This document shows positions 17,013-24,536 of a stretch of 55,264 nucleotides of DNA, one piece after another. The stretch covers positions 1 through 55,264 of the IMG/VR virus record IMGVR_UViG_3300042546_000342. One strand, given 5' to 3'. The DNA is from a virus. A program made the translations under genes and the position numbers. Under the pieces are notes generated by a model. The model was not told the DNA's origin and ran no database searches. It saw only the letters and a list, made by a program, of their open reading frames with translations. Each line of letters opens with the position of its first letter. Within the stretch, counting starts at the first letter, position 1.

Positions 17013-17486
17013 ATGAAAAATCTGTTCCACAATATACTATCAATAGCTCATTTACGCTCAATAGAGGAATTTTTTTTTAACTTAATCATAACTTCATTTT
17101 CATTTATATTAGGGTATAGTCAGTTGATTGTACTAGACAACTCAAATCTATTTATGGGAGTTGTGGTGGTAGTGGTTTCAGATTGGGTCATGGGAACAAT
17201 ACTTGCTTTAAAAAACAAAGTGTGGCACACGAGAAAAGCAATAAAAGTTGTTTATTACATATTTGCATATTCGACTATTTTATTTACGGTGTTGGCGGTA
17301 GAAAAAGCGCATCCATCAGCCTTCTTTTTAAGTGAAACTATAATCATGCCTATTTTGGTGTTTCAGATAATCTCCACATTAAAGAACGCAAGTTTGATAG
17401 GGTTTATCCCGCAAGGGTTGTTGCTGAATATTTTGAACAATATTGATAGCTATAAAAACGCATCAATTAAAAATGAAAACGCATGA
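17013..17486 (+). CDS. Holin (phage holin family 4 / toxin-secretion type)
   Basis: 157 residues with three to four membrane segments (about residues 20-40, 47-62, 82-102, 108-128). The central phrase SDWVMGTILALKNKVWHTRKAIK matches the D..G...A.........K signature of phage_holin_4 proteins. Holins form lesions in the inner membrane and release the endolysin. The endolysin gene overlaps its end by ATGA, supporting the assignment. A run of nine T lies in codons ~22-25, a place where slippage could occur. Confidence 0.85.
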   Translation: MKNLFHNILSIAHLRSIEEFFFNLIITSFSFILGYSQLIVLDNSNLFMGVVVVVVSDWVMGTILALKNKVWHTRKAIKVVYYIFAYSTILFTVLAVEKAHPSAFFLSETIIMPILVFQIISTLKNASLIGFIPQGLLLNILNNIDSYKNASIKNENA

Positions 17487-18004
17487 GTGTAAAAAAAGAC
17501 GCATTAACCCTACAAAGGATTGAATTATTACACCCATCAGTAAGGCAAGAAGCCAAAGAGATATACGAAGAAATATGTGAGCGTTTAAATGGTCGAGTGC
17601 TTTGCAGGTTTGCGTTTACACTTCGCACGTTTGCCGAGCAAGATGCCCTATATGCACAAGGTAGAACAAAAGCAGGAGCGATAGTTACAAAGGCTAAAGG
17701 CGGTCAATCATGGCACAATTACGGATTAGCTATTGACATTGTAATGCTTCACGACAAAGACGGCAATGGCACACACGAAACCGCTTCATGGGATAATAAA
17801 ATAGACTTTGACGGTGATGGCGTTGCTGATTGGTTAGAGGTTGTTTATGTATTCAAGTTATTCGGTTGGGAATGGGGCGGTGATTGGGTCAATTTTAAAG
17901 ATACACCACACTTTCAAAAGACTTTCGGTTTAACAATTGCAGAAGCAAAGAAGCGATTTGAAACAAAGCAACTGATTAACGGAACTAACTACATTTGGCT
18001 GTGA
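17483..18004 (+). CDS. Endolysin, M15 peptidase (L-alanyl-D-glutamate type)
   Basis: 173 residues, one VanY/M15-like domain. Zinc-binding motif SWHNYGLAID gives H78 and D85; H143 in DTPHF supplies the third ligand. FAEQDALYAQGR (about 50-61) is the typical preceding segment of T5- and ply500-like endopeptidases, which cut the peptide stem of peptidoglycan. Coupled to the holin by a 4-bp overlap and to the next micro-gene by GTGA. No signal peptide, as expected for a holin-dependent enzyme. Confidence 0.92.
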   Translation: MSVKKDALTLQRIELLHPSVRQEAKEIYEEICERLNGRVLCRFAFTLRTFAEQDALYAQGRTKAGAIVTKAKGGQSWHNYGLAIDIVMLHDKDGNGTHETASWDNKIDFDGDGVADWLEVVYVFKLFGWEWGGDWVNFKDTPHFQKTFGLTIAEAKKRFETKQLINGTNYIWL

Positions 18005-18099
18005 AAGAATTTAAGCAATACGCATACCTAGTCGCCACGTTTATTATGTTAGTGATTTTAGGTTTGGTATTGTTATCTTTGCAATGTTGCGAAAGCTAA
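18001..18099 (+). CDS. 32-aa membrane micro-protein in the lysis cassette
   Basis: GTG start overlapping the endolysin stop (GTGA). One transmembrane segment (YLVATFIMLVILGLVLLSL) followed by CCES at the C-terminus. It could be a lysis accessory such as an antiholin or spanin component, but no lipobox is obvious. The promoter of the next gene lies inside it. Confidence 0.5.
   Translation: MKEFKQYAYLVATFIMLVILGLVLLSLQCCES
18074..18081 (+). promoter_or_regulatory. -7 box TATCTTTG before the spanin-like genes
   Basis: TTGTTATCTTTGCAAT here matches the promoter at 11251 over 16 bp. It is embedded in the 3' end of the 32-aa gene. Confidence 0.5.
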
Positions 18100-18107
18100 A
18101 TAAAACT

Positions 18108-18473
18108 ATGAAAAGATTTTTAGAACTATATTGGAAGCCTATTGCGATTGTACTTGTGGTATTTTTTGGGTACACGCTAATTATATTATCGGTTGGCAAG
18201 TCAAGAAAGCAAGTTGAACTTGATTTGCTATCCAAGCAGTACGAGATTAAGTTGGCGGAGCAGGAGAAGCGGTTGTCAGCTTTGAAAGTGGAATACAATG
18301 GCGCACAAGAAAAAGTCACAGAAGGGATTTACAAACTTGAAATTTTAACCTACAAATATGATAGTATCACCAATGTACTTAAATCCAAAAAAAGGAAACC
18401 TAGTCGCCCTAATTATGCTAATATCTCTGCTGATAGCCTATCGAAGTTATGGTCAAAGCACGCAAAAAGATAG
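18108..18473 (+). CDS. i-spanin-like protein
   Basis: 121 residues from ATG 18108 (an in-frame TTG lies at 18084). Type II membrane topology: short cytosolic N-terminus, one membrane helix (PIAIVLVVFFGYTLIILSV), then a coiled coil (KQVELDLLSKQYEIKLAEQE...) and a basic C-terminus. This is the architecture of Rz-type inner-membrane spanins, which span the periplasm and fuse membranes in the last lysis step. The next gene begins inside it in another frame, as in Rz/Rz1. Based on topology and position. Confidence 0.65.
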   Translation: MKRFLELYWKPIAIVLVVFFGYTLIILSVGKSRKQVELDLLSKQYEIKLAEQEKRLSALKVEYNGAQEKVTEGIYKLEILTYKYDSITNVLKSKKRKPSRPNYANISADSLSKLWSKHAKR

Positions 18474-18822
18474 CACCGTAGTAGCCATTAAGGACATGAT
18501 TACAGTCGTTGAGAAATTGGACGAGTGTGAAGAAATCAAGGACTACAACAAGACGTTAGAGAAAAAAATAGAAATATGTGACGAATTTGTGCGCACGGCA
18601 AAGGTGAGTGTTATTGATATGAACAACTTTATTGCCAAGTCAAACGAAACTATCTTCGCCCAAGACAGCGCGATAATGACGCTCAAGACGCAGAAGAACA
18701 ATATGATGAAGCAGATAAGTTTCCAAAAGGGGCAGACAATTAAAAAGTCTTTAGGGTTTGGAGTAGGTGGATTGCTTGTGGGATTTGGGTTAGGGGTAAT
18801 ATTAGGAATATTTGCAAATTAA
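18373..18822 (+). CDS. Spanin-partner-like exported protein
   Basis: 149 residues from ATG 18373 (an in-frame ATG at 18358 adds five residues). It overlaps the preceding gene by about 100 bp in a different frame. N-terminal signal-like segment (LVALIMLISLLIAYRSYGQS), then helical periplasmic region with cysteines (C52/C68-like spacing), and a C-terminal glycine-zipper membrane helix (GFGVGGLLVGFGLGVILGIF). No lipobox cysteine is visible, so it is not a standard o-spanin; it may act as a u-spanin-like or partner protein. Confidence 0.6.
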   Translation: MYLNPKKGNLVALIMLISLLIAYRSYGQSTQKDSTVVAIKDMITVVEKLDECEEIKDYNKTLEKKIEICDEFVRTAKVSVIDMNNFIAKSNETIFAQDSAIMTLKTQKNNMMKQISFQKGQTIKKSLGFGVGGLLVGFGLGVILGIFAN

Positions 18823-18841
18823 AATTGTCACAAAAGTTTAC

Positions 18842-18849
18842 TATATTTG
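18842..18849 (+). promoter_or_regulatory. -7 box TATATTTG before the 168-aa gene
   Basis: TAnnTTTG. The leader carries a small CCTAA/TTAGG stem-loop (about 18868-18880) directly before the ATG, which could affect initiation. Confidence 0.6.
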
Positions 18850-18882
18850 CGACATTAATTAACGCCTAAAACTTAGGAAACT

Positions 18883-19389
18883 ATGGCAGCACCATTTATA
18901 GCAACGTCCACCGCAGGTTGGATTGACGTTTTCCCGAACACGCCCGTGCGCTTCGAGGATTTGAACATTGAGAACATTTTACTTGTTCTTGAAAAAACTT
19001 GGATTAACCCCGACACTCAAACTAATTTGGAAGTATTCCAAGTTGAAGTATGCGAGGGCGGAGTGAGCCACTTAAACTTACGCAGAACAACTTACTTGTT
19101 CCCAACCAACGGAGCAACATTAGACCAATTCAAGGCTATCTTGGACGCACAGAGCGCAGGAAATAAGGTAGTGAAGTACACCGATTTGATTGCGATTGGC
19201 AACATTGAGAACACTATCAGCACTCGTGATGTGTTGATTAACGAACACAAGATTATCCGCAAGGTGTATCTACCGAGTGAAGACGTAACCGACATTTATT
19301 GCGATGCGTTTGAACTACAAGCGAAGCAGTTGTTTGTTGATGGCGACCAAACCACAGCAGTAGATTACTACTACGAGTATTACGACTAG
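18883..19389 (+). CDS. Uncharacterised, probably virion-related protein
   Basis: 168 residues with its own promoter and terminator, so a one-gene unit. Mostly beta pattern with a C-terminal tyrosine-rich acidic tail (VDYYYEYYD). GC-rich, regular codon use like the capsid gene suggests strong expression. A structural or decoration role would fit, but no domain was recognised. Confidence 0.65.
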   Translation: MAAPFIATSTAGWIDVFPNTPVRFEDLNIENILLVLEKTWINPDTQTNLEVFQVEVCEGGVSHLNLRRTTYLFPTNGATLDQFKAILDAQSAGNKVVKYTDLIAIGNIENTISTRDVLINEHKIIRKVYLPSEDVTDIYCDAFELQAKQLFVDGDQTTAVDYYYEYYD

Positions 19390-19410
19390 GCTATTACCTT
19401 TGGACTAATC

Positions 19411-19446
19411 AACGCCTCGCCTAAAAACGGGGCGTTGTCTTTTAAC
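19411..19446 (+). terminator. Terminator after the 168-aa gene
   Basis: Stem AACGCCTCG (19411-19419) / CGGGGCGTT (19428-19436) with loop CCTAAAAA and tail GTCTTTT. The T-run is weak. Confidence 0.75.
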
Positions 19447-19479
19447 ATACTTTGTGTTTTATATTTGGGTAACTTGGAG

Positions 19480-19487
19480 TACATTTG
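19480..19487 (+). promoter_or_regulatory. -7 box TACATTTG before the DUF551 gene
   Basis: TAnnTTTG followed by a 17-nt A-rich leader to ATG 19505. Confidence 0.6.
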
Positions 19488-19504
19488 CGGTATAAATAAA
19501 CTAT

Positions 19505-19849
19505 ATGGAATGGATTTCAGTAGAAGATAAATTACCCGAACACGACCAAATGGTTTTAATTTATGCGGGTAATTATAGGCAAAGTAAAAAATACGATGTG
19601 GTAAGATTTGAAAGTGGAATATCGCAAGAAGAACGATTAAAGATGAAAAGTGGGTTATTGGATGATGAAGGCGTAGCAGTGTATTCAAATGGGAAAAGAG
19701 TATTAGCTAAAAGGAGTAGTATGTTTACAGCTTCCGATGAAGAAGGGAATAATACTAAGCCTTATAGTTGGAGTAACCTACCTATGCGATATTTTGGACA
19801 AGATGTAACCCATTGGATGCCATTGCCATCGCCACCCGAAACAATATAG
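19505..19849 (+). CDS. DUF551 protein
   Basis: 114 residues. Begins MEWISVEDKLPEHDQMVLIY and ends VTHWMPLPSPPETI, the two conserved ends of DUF551, a family common in phages and prophages with no known function. The middle is longer and more variable than in typical members. First gene of a probable operon with the MazG-like and HNH-like genes. Confidence 0.88.
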   Translation: MEWISVEDKLPEHDQMVLIYAGNYRQSKKYDVVRFESGISQEERLKMKSGLLDDEGVAVYSNGKRVLAKRSSMFTASDEEGNNTKPYSWSNLPMRYFGQDVTHWMPLPSPPETI

Positions 19850-19853
19850 AATT

Positions 19854-20111
19854 ATGAACCCAACGCAAAAACAAATCTACGACTGCGCAGTTATGCGTGG
19901 CAAGATAACGCCACAAACTACCCGAAAACAATTTTTAGATGCGATAGCTTCGGAGTTGTTAGAATTAGCAGAAGCTCAAGATACACCTCAAGAAAGGTCA
20001 GAGTTAGCTGATATTGTTTTGATTTGTTATTCGTATGCTGAACATCATTTGTTTGACCTTAAACAACATATTGACAAAAAACATAAGTATAATTTAACAA
20101 GAAAAGATTAA
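19854..20111 (+). CDS. MazG-like nucleotide pyrophosphohydrolase domain
   Basis: 85 residues. SELLELAEAQD and ERSELADIVLICYSYAEH fit the ExxE and ExxD metal-binding pair of MazG-like helical NTP pyrophosphohydrolases. Phage MazG proteins hydrolyse (d)NTPs or affect (p)ppGpp-like signals. It is short, and only one helix bundle is present, so activity would need dimers. Four bases after the DUF551 gene. Confidence 0.75.
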   Translation: MNPTQKQIYDCAVMRGKITPQTTRKQFLDAIASELLELAEAQDTPQERSELADIVLICYSYAEHHLFDLKQHIDKKHKYNLTRKD

Positions 20112-20126
20112 CTAAATATAATTCTA

Positions 20127-20134
20127 TATTTTTG
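20127..20134 (+). promoter_or_regulatory. Possible -7 box TATTTTTG overlapping the HNH-like gene start
   Basis: TAnnTTTG match whose last G is the first base of the annotated GTG start. Either it is not used, or translation begins at another codon. Confidence 0.35.
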
Positions 20135-20583
20135 TGATACCTAGAAAGAAAAAAATATGTGTGTCTTGCGAAAAAGAAAAGTACATATACGCAAAGAAAA
20201 TGTGTATGGGGTGCTATGGTCGGGCGCAAAAGGGGAAAACAAATGAAACGAAGAAAAACAAGAGAGTTGGTTTACTCAACAACGAACTATCCGAAATCGA
20301 CATCTATAACGAAATATGGTCAGAGCGAGTACACCGAAGTGAAGTTAGCGGAGAACCCTTACTCCCAAAAGGACACCCAATGTGGCATTGGTGCTTTAGC
20401 CATTGTATCGGAAAAAAAACTTTCCCGAAATTCAAATACGACAAACGAAACATAATACTAAAAACTCCCGATGAACACATACTTTGGGAGAATTACAAGC
20501 ATAAGATACGGGACAACCCGAAATGGAAATGGGTATTTGAGTTAGAAGAAGCATTAAAGCAAGAGTATTTTCAAGGTAAATAG
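20134..20583 (+). CDS. Zinc-finger HNH-like (NinG-related) nuclease
   Basis: 149 residues. N-terminal zinc knuckle CVSC (C9, C12) and CMGC (C24, C27). Then a nuclease-like core: SEVSGEPL (about 69-76), HWCFSHCIGKKTFPKF (H85, H90), N106 in RNIILKT and EH at 114-115. The order SGxxL - SH - KxxxPxF - N - EH matches HNH-like phage endonucleases with a SH-x-L-x-KG-x-YP signature. Adjacent to the large terminase, where HNH proteins often assist DNA cutting at packaging. The GTG start is uncertain because it overlaps a promoter box; the next in-frame ATG would lose the first CxxC. Confidence 0.65.
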   Translation: MIPRKKKICVSCEKEKYIYAKKMCMGCYGRAQKGKTNETKKNKRVGLLNNELSEIDIYNEIWSERVHRSEVSGEPLLPKGHPMWHWCFSHCIGKKTFPKFKYDKRNIILKTPDEHILWENYKHKIRDNPKWKWVFELEEALKQEYFQGK

Positions 20584-20584
20584 T

Positions 20585-20592
20585 TATCTTTG
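20585..20592 (+). promoter_or_regulatory. -7 box TATCTTTG before the terminase gene
   Basis: TAnnTTTG two bases after the HNH-like gene stop; an 18-nt leader to the ATG at 20611. Confidence 0.65.
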
Positions 20593-20610
20593 TAGTGTTT
20601 AAATTACATT

Positions 20611-22725
20611 ATGAAGTTTACTGATTACAAGGACTACAACCCTCACGTTGCGTTGTGCGACAACATACCCGAAATAGAAACATATTTTATTACGTTACCC
20701 ACTACCCCGCCACCTATTGAGAAGTTCAAGAACTACGGCAAAGAGGTAATGAAGCAAATCTATTACCGAGATAGAGTTCCCGACAAGCTAATGAAATTAA
20801 ATAGATTGGATAGGGACGAGGCTTTCGCAGTAGCAATGAAAGACAAGGAGTGCGCTGACTTCATAGCGATGGCGTGGGATAAGAGGCTAAACGGGGAGTG
20901 GGTATTGATTAACGGAAATCCACTATACATAACGGGCAGTTACTATTTCTACCTTAACTTCTACCAACTAGATATTGGCTTCCCTGCATTTAGGTACAAC
21001 GACTTGAAGCAATTTTGGTTATGGGATTTTGAAGTAGTAAAGAATAACAGAGTGTACGGTCTTTGTGATTTGAACCGAAGAAGAAGCGGTAAGACATACA
21101 AAGCGGGGAGTATTCTATTAGACTATGTAACTAGAAATGAGAACTCCTTTGCGGGGGCGCAGTCCAAGTCCGATGCCGATGCCGAAAGTCTATTTCATAA
21201 AGCCATTGTAAGCCCATTTAGAAAGTTGCCTTTCTTCTTTAAGCCTACCTATGACAAGGCGGGTAAAATGAAGAAAGACATAGCCTTTACGGACAACGGT
21301 GTAACAGAAGGAACGCTAGAGAGTTGGATTGATTATAGGTCGTCTACCGATACGGCTTATGACGGTGAGAAACTACACAGATACTTTATGGATGAGGGCG
21401 GTAAAATGAAGCCACCCGCAGACCCCGTGAAAATGTGGGACAAAGTGAAGCCGTGCTTAATTGAAGATGATAAGATTATAGGCAAATGTATTATCTCAAC
21501 AACAATCGAGGAGATGGAGAAAGGTGGACTAGAAAAGTTCATCAAATTGTGGGCAGATAGTTCTAGGTTGGAGGCGGATGGAAAGATAAACGAATTGGGC
21601 GAAACCTTATCGGGGCTTATTCCCTACTTCACTCCGTCCTATGAGTGTTATTTGTGGGACAGATTTGGCTATCCGATAATAGATAATCCTAGTGGTTATC
21701 AATTAGAAGACAGAAGAAAGCAATGCTCGGAAGAAGATTTTAAACTAGGCTTGGATAAGCTAGGCGCAAAAGAATATTTGGATTTGAAGTTTAGGTCAAT
21801 CAAAGACCAACGTAAGAAGCAAGACGAGATACGAAAGTTTCCTAGAACGGTTACGGAAGCATTTAGAAGTTCGGCAACGCATTGTCACTTTAACTTAGGG
21901 ATAATCAATGACCGAATGAGCGAGTATTTGTTTGACAAAGAAAAGGGCAAGGTTCGTGGCAACTTCGAGTGGAAAGACGGGCAAGAAGATACAGAAGTGA
22001 TTTGGCGACCAACCCCTAACGGGCGATGGCTTATGGCTTATGTGCTAGACCAAGAACAATCGAACAGAAAAGGGGAGAACGGGGGAAAAAGGATGCCATT
22101 AAACTTCGATAAATTCGTTATTGGCTGTGACCCCTTTAAGTACAATGTAACCACTTCCAACAAACCCTCGCACGGTGCGGGGTATCAATGGATGTACTTT
22201 GACCAATCAATAGACGGACAAAAAGATGAGATAGATTGGCTGACCGATGATTTTGTAGGGGAGTACCTTTATCGCCCCGCCACTACCGACCTATTCGCAG
22301 AGGATATGTTGATGTGGGCTATCTATTCTTCGTGCAAGGTGAACCCCGAAATGAATGCAGATATTATCTCCAAGCACTTCGTCCGCAGAGGGTATGAAAA
22401 ATACTTGCACTACGGAAAGAAATTGGTTAAGAAAGATGGCGTGGTACAGATTAAAGAGAACATCAATTCGGGCGCAACGACACTAGGGGGCGCAATGAAG
22501 GACAGCTTATTTGCGAGTGTGGATTGGTACATTGAAACACACGGTAACAGATGTAAGTTTCCTAACTTCTTGACGGATTGCCGTGAAGTGGGTTACGATA
22601 ACATCAGCCCTTTCGATAGCTTTGTAGCGGGTGCATACACCTTGATGCCTGTTAGAGAGTTAAAGACTAGGACTAAAAAAGAACCCGTATCATTTAGGTC
22701 GTTTATGCAAATGAGAAAGTATTAA
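20611..22725 (+). CDS. terL: Large terminase subunit
   Basis: 704 residues. Packaging ATPase: Walker A variant NRRRSGKT (G160, K161, T162), Walker B RYFMDE (D261, E262), and an adenine-binding-like region upstream (YITGSYYFYLNFYQLD, about 106-121) that is characteristic of crAss-like and related Bacteroidetes phage terminases. C-terminal RNase H-fold nuclease: acidic residues in IGCDP (about 508-512), FAEDML and SPFDSF. It cuts concatemers and drives DNA into the prohead through the portal. No small terminase was recognised nearby. Confidence 0.95.
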   Translation: MKFTDYKDYNPHVALCDNIPEIETYFITLPTTPPPIEKFKNYGKEVMKQIYYRDRVPDKLMKLNRLDRDEAFAVAMKDKECADFIAMAWDKRLNGEWVLINGNPLYITGSYYFYLNFYQLDIGFPAFRYNDLKQFWLWDFEVVKNNRVYGLCDLNRRRSGKTYKAGSILLDYVTRNENSFAGAQSKSDADAESLFHKAIVSPFRKLPFFFKPTYDKAGKMKKDIAFTDNGVTEGTLESWIDYRSSTDTAYDGEKLHRYFMDEGGKMKPPADPVKMWDKVKPCLIEDDKIIGKCIISTTIEEMEKGGLEKFIKLWADSSRLEADGKINELGETLSGLIPYFTPSYECYLWDRFGYPIIDNPSGYQLEDRRKQCSEEDFKLGLDKLGAKEYLDLKFRSIKDQRKKQDEIRKFPRTVTEAFRSSATHCHFNLGIINDRMSEYLFDKEKGKVRGNFEWKDGQEDTEVIWRPTPNGRWLMAYVLDQEQSNRKGENGGKRMPLNFDKFVIGCDPFKYNVTTSNKPSHGAGYQWMYFDQSIDGQKDEIDWLTDDFVGEYLYRPATTDLFAEDMLMWAIYSSCKVNPEMNADIISKHFVRRGYEKYLHYGKKLVKKDGVVQIKENINSGATTLGGAMKDSLFASVDWYIETHGNRCKFPNFLTDCREVGYDNISPFDSFVAGAYTLMPVRELKTRTKKEPVSFRSFMQMRKY

Positions 22726-22759
22726 CATTATTTGGCTATTTATATTGGTGTAATCAAAT

Positions 22760-22767
22760 TACATTTG
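22760..22767 (+). promoter_or_regulatory. -7 box TACATTTG, leaderless promoter of the 98-aa gene
   Basis: TACATTTG, CGAT, ATG: the same 4-nt spacing as at 11251, 17001 and 34080. Confidence 0.6.
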
Positions 22768-22771
22768 CGAT

Positions 22772-23068
22772 ATGAAACATTTACTAGATTATAATTTACT
22801 GCAAGAATGGGGGTTTATTTGGGCTACTAGAAAAGATTTTGGTAACGGGCTTATTGTTACTTCTTACGAAAAAAGTAGTACAAGCAATACAGACGCTCAC
22901 GGATTTAAAGCTATTCGATTAGGATTAGTTATTCATTTGAATTTTTCACATTTTTATGAACTTAGCTATTCGCCATACACAGGAACTGATGATATTTTGT
23001 TTAGAGGTATAATTAGGAGTAAAAAAACCCTTGATTGTGTGCTTAGAAGTTGTGTCGTTTTTAAATAA
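22772..23068 (+). CDS. Uncharacterised protein (98 aa)
   Basis: 98 residues (MKHLLDYNLLQEWGFIWATRKD...). Alpha/beta pattern with several aromatic residues; no family recognised. Expressed from its own leaderless-type promoter between terminase and a small membrane protein. Confidence 0.6.
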   Translation: MKHLLDYNLLQEWGFIWATRKDFGNGLIVTSYEKSSTSNTDAHGFKAIRLGLVIHLNFSHFYELSYSPYTGTDDILFRGIIRSKKTLDCVLRSCVVFK

Positions 23069-23114
23069 TAAATCACATAAGAGTATCTAAAGATTATAAA
23101 CAAAAATAAATTAT

Positions 23115-23297
23115 ATGCTTTACGCCAATATTTACTTTACAATATTTTTGCTTCTAATTGCAATGACCTTATTTAGTTATTTATTGGCTCTAAAAGATTG
23201 GCGTAGGTGGGAGATTTGGCTTCACATCTGTTTGATTAGTGCTATCATAGCTTTTGCTATGGTTTTTTGTGGATTTCTTTATGCTATTTGGAGTTAA
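23115..23297 (+). CDS. Small two-helix membrane protein (60 aa)
   Basis: 60 residues with two membrane segments (IYFTIFLLLIAMTLFSYLL and WLHICLISAIIAFAMVFCGF) joined by a charged loop with DWRRWEIW. Function unknown; superinfection exclusion or a holin-like role are possible but unsupported. Confidence 0.6.
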   Translation: MLYANIYFTIFLLLIAMTLFSYLLALKDWRRWEIWLHICLISAIIAFAMVFCGFLYAIWS

Positions 23298-23307
23298 GTA
23301 ATAAACT

Positions 23308-23712
23308 ATGGGCATATCAACACAAGAGTATCAGAAGCTACTAGAGAACTTGAGTAAGACCAAGAAGCCTACCAAGAAACCGAGTGCGCCAAAGAAGAAA
23401 ACACCAAACTCAAAAGCGGACTATAAAGACCGTATGTGGACGGTGATGAACAAAGTGATTAAAGGATGGCAAACCGAGTTTAAATTCCACCCAAAGCGCA
23501 AATGGAGAGCAGACTATTACCACGAAGGATTGAAAGTCCTAATCGAATACGAGGGCATATACGGTGGCGCATCAAGGCACACCAACGTAACGGGGTACAC
23601 AAAAGACGCAGAAAAATATAACCAAGCGCAAATATTGGGGTATAAGGTATTGAGATACACAGCGTCTAATTGCGCACAACTTGAAGAAGATTTAAAGAAA
23701 TTGGTTATATAG
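23308..23712 (+). CDS. PD-(D/E)XK nuclease, Vsr/DUF559-like
   Basis: 134 residues. Basic, proline-rich N-terminus (KKPTKKPSAPKKK), then the nuclease core: E57 in QTEFKF, D69 in WRADYY, and E80/E82 in IEYEG, followed by GGASRH...KYNQAQILGYKVLRYT. The order E - D - ExE - Y..D..K.N - G..VLR.T is the very-short-patch repair/DUF559 form of the fold, with ExE rather than ExK. Close to terminase and HNH-like genes, so a role in packaging, branch cutting or repair is plausible. Confidence 0.75.
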   Translation: MGISTQEYQKLLENLSKTKKPTKKPSAPKKKTPNSKADYKDRMWTVMNKVIKGWQTEFKFHPKRKWRADYYHEGLKVLIEYEGIYGGASRHTNVTGYTKDAEKYNQAQILGYKVLRYTASNCAQLEEDLKKLVI

Positions 23713-23729
23713 AAATCGGATAACTTTAG

Positions 23730-23737
23730 TATCTTTG
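23730..23737 (+). promoter_or_regulatory. -7 box TATCTTTG before the internal virion protein operon
   Basis: TAnnTTTG with a 15-nt leader (TAGCAAAAATATAGT) to ATG 23753. Probably drives the three large genes that follow. Confidence 0.6.
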
Positions 23738-23752
23738 TAGCAAAAATATAGT

Positions 23753-24529
23753 ATGTTCATTCCTCAATTAGCGGCTTCGGGCTTAGGTTTATTAGCACAA
23801 ATCCCTTCGATGGTTAATCAGTTTCAAGTAGCAAAGGAACAGAAGAAACGTGCGGGGGAGTTGCAACAAGAAGCCAAGAACGTAAAAAAGAGAGAGATAC
23901 GCCCCGAATTTATGACTGCTTTGAATGAAGCAGAGTTGTTAGCGCAGAGTGGTATGCCCACCTACGGGGCGGCAAAGGCAAATATAGACGCTAATTCAGC
24001 CAATGCGCTACGTTCAATTAGAGAAGCAAGTCCTTATGGTGGCGTTACGGCTGATGCTATTTCTGCTGTGTTGGCAAATCAAAATAAAGAATTGGTGAAC
24101 TTAGATGCAACGCAAGGTCAGTTTAAATTGGGCAACAGACAAAACGCTATCCAAGAATTGAAAGGAGTAGGGGCGGAACAAGAGAGATTGACCCAAGAAC
24201 AACTAGCCGAAAAGCGTGCAATTATGGCTAGTGCGGAAGCGTTATTACAATCTAGCACAGCCAACAAACAAACAGCACTAGAGAATGTAGGTTCAACGGT
24301 TACGGGCTTGGGAACGGCTTTAGGCAAGGGAATTAGTGCGGGTGCGGATATTAATACTTTGAAAGCAAAAGGATTGAGTACAAAAGACTTTGATGCTCAA
24401 AGAAGAAATATTTTGTTTGGTACAACTGCAACGGGCGGTTCAAATAGTGGAGTAGATATTGACGCATTATTGGCGGGTAAAACGCCCGAACAACAAATTT
24501 TGATATTAAAGGCGTTAGCTAAAAAGTAA
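23753..24529 (+). CDS. Probable internal (ejected) virion protein, 258 aa
   Basis: Hydrophobic N-terminus (FIPQLAASGLGLLAQIPSM) followed by long alanine- and glutamine-rich helices and a glycine-rich part (VGSTVTGLGTALGKGISAG). This resembles the small ejection proteins of podoviruses such as T7 gp14. First of three adjacent genes that together resemble the inner-core/ejectosome set. Assigned on composition, size order and context. Confidence 0.55.
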   Translation: MFIPQLAASGLGLLAQIPSMVNQFQVAKEQKKRAGELQQEAKNVKKREIRPEFMTALNEAELLAQSGMPTYGAAKANIDANSANALRSIREASPYGGVTADAISAVLANQNKELVNLDATQGQFKLGNRQNAIQELKGVGAEQERLTQEQLAEKRAIMASAEALLQSSTANKQTALENVGSTVTGLGTALGKGISAGADINTLKAKGLSTKDFDAQRRNILFGTTATGGSNSGVDIDALLAGKTPEQQILILKALAKK

Positions 24530-24536
24530 GATTAAT

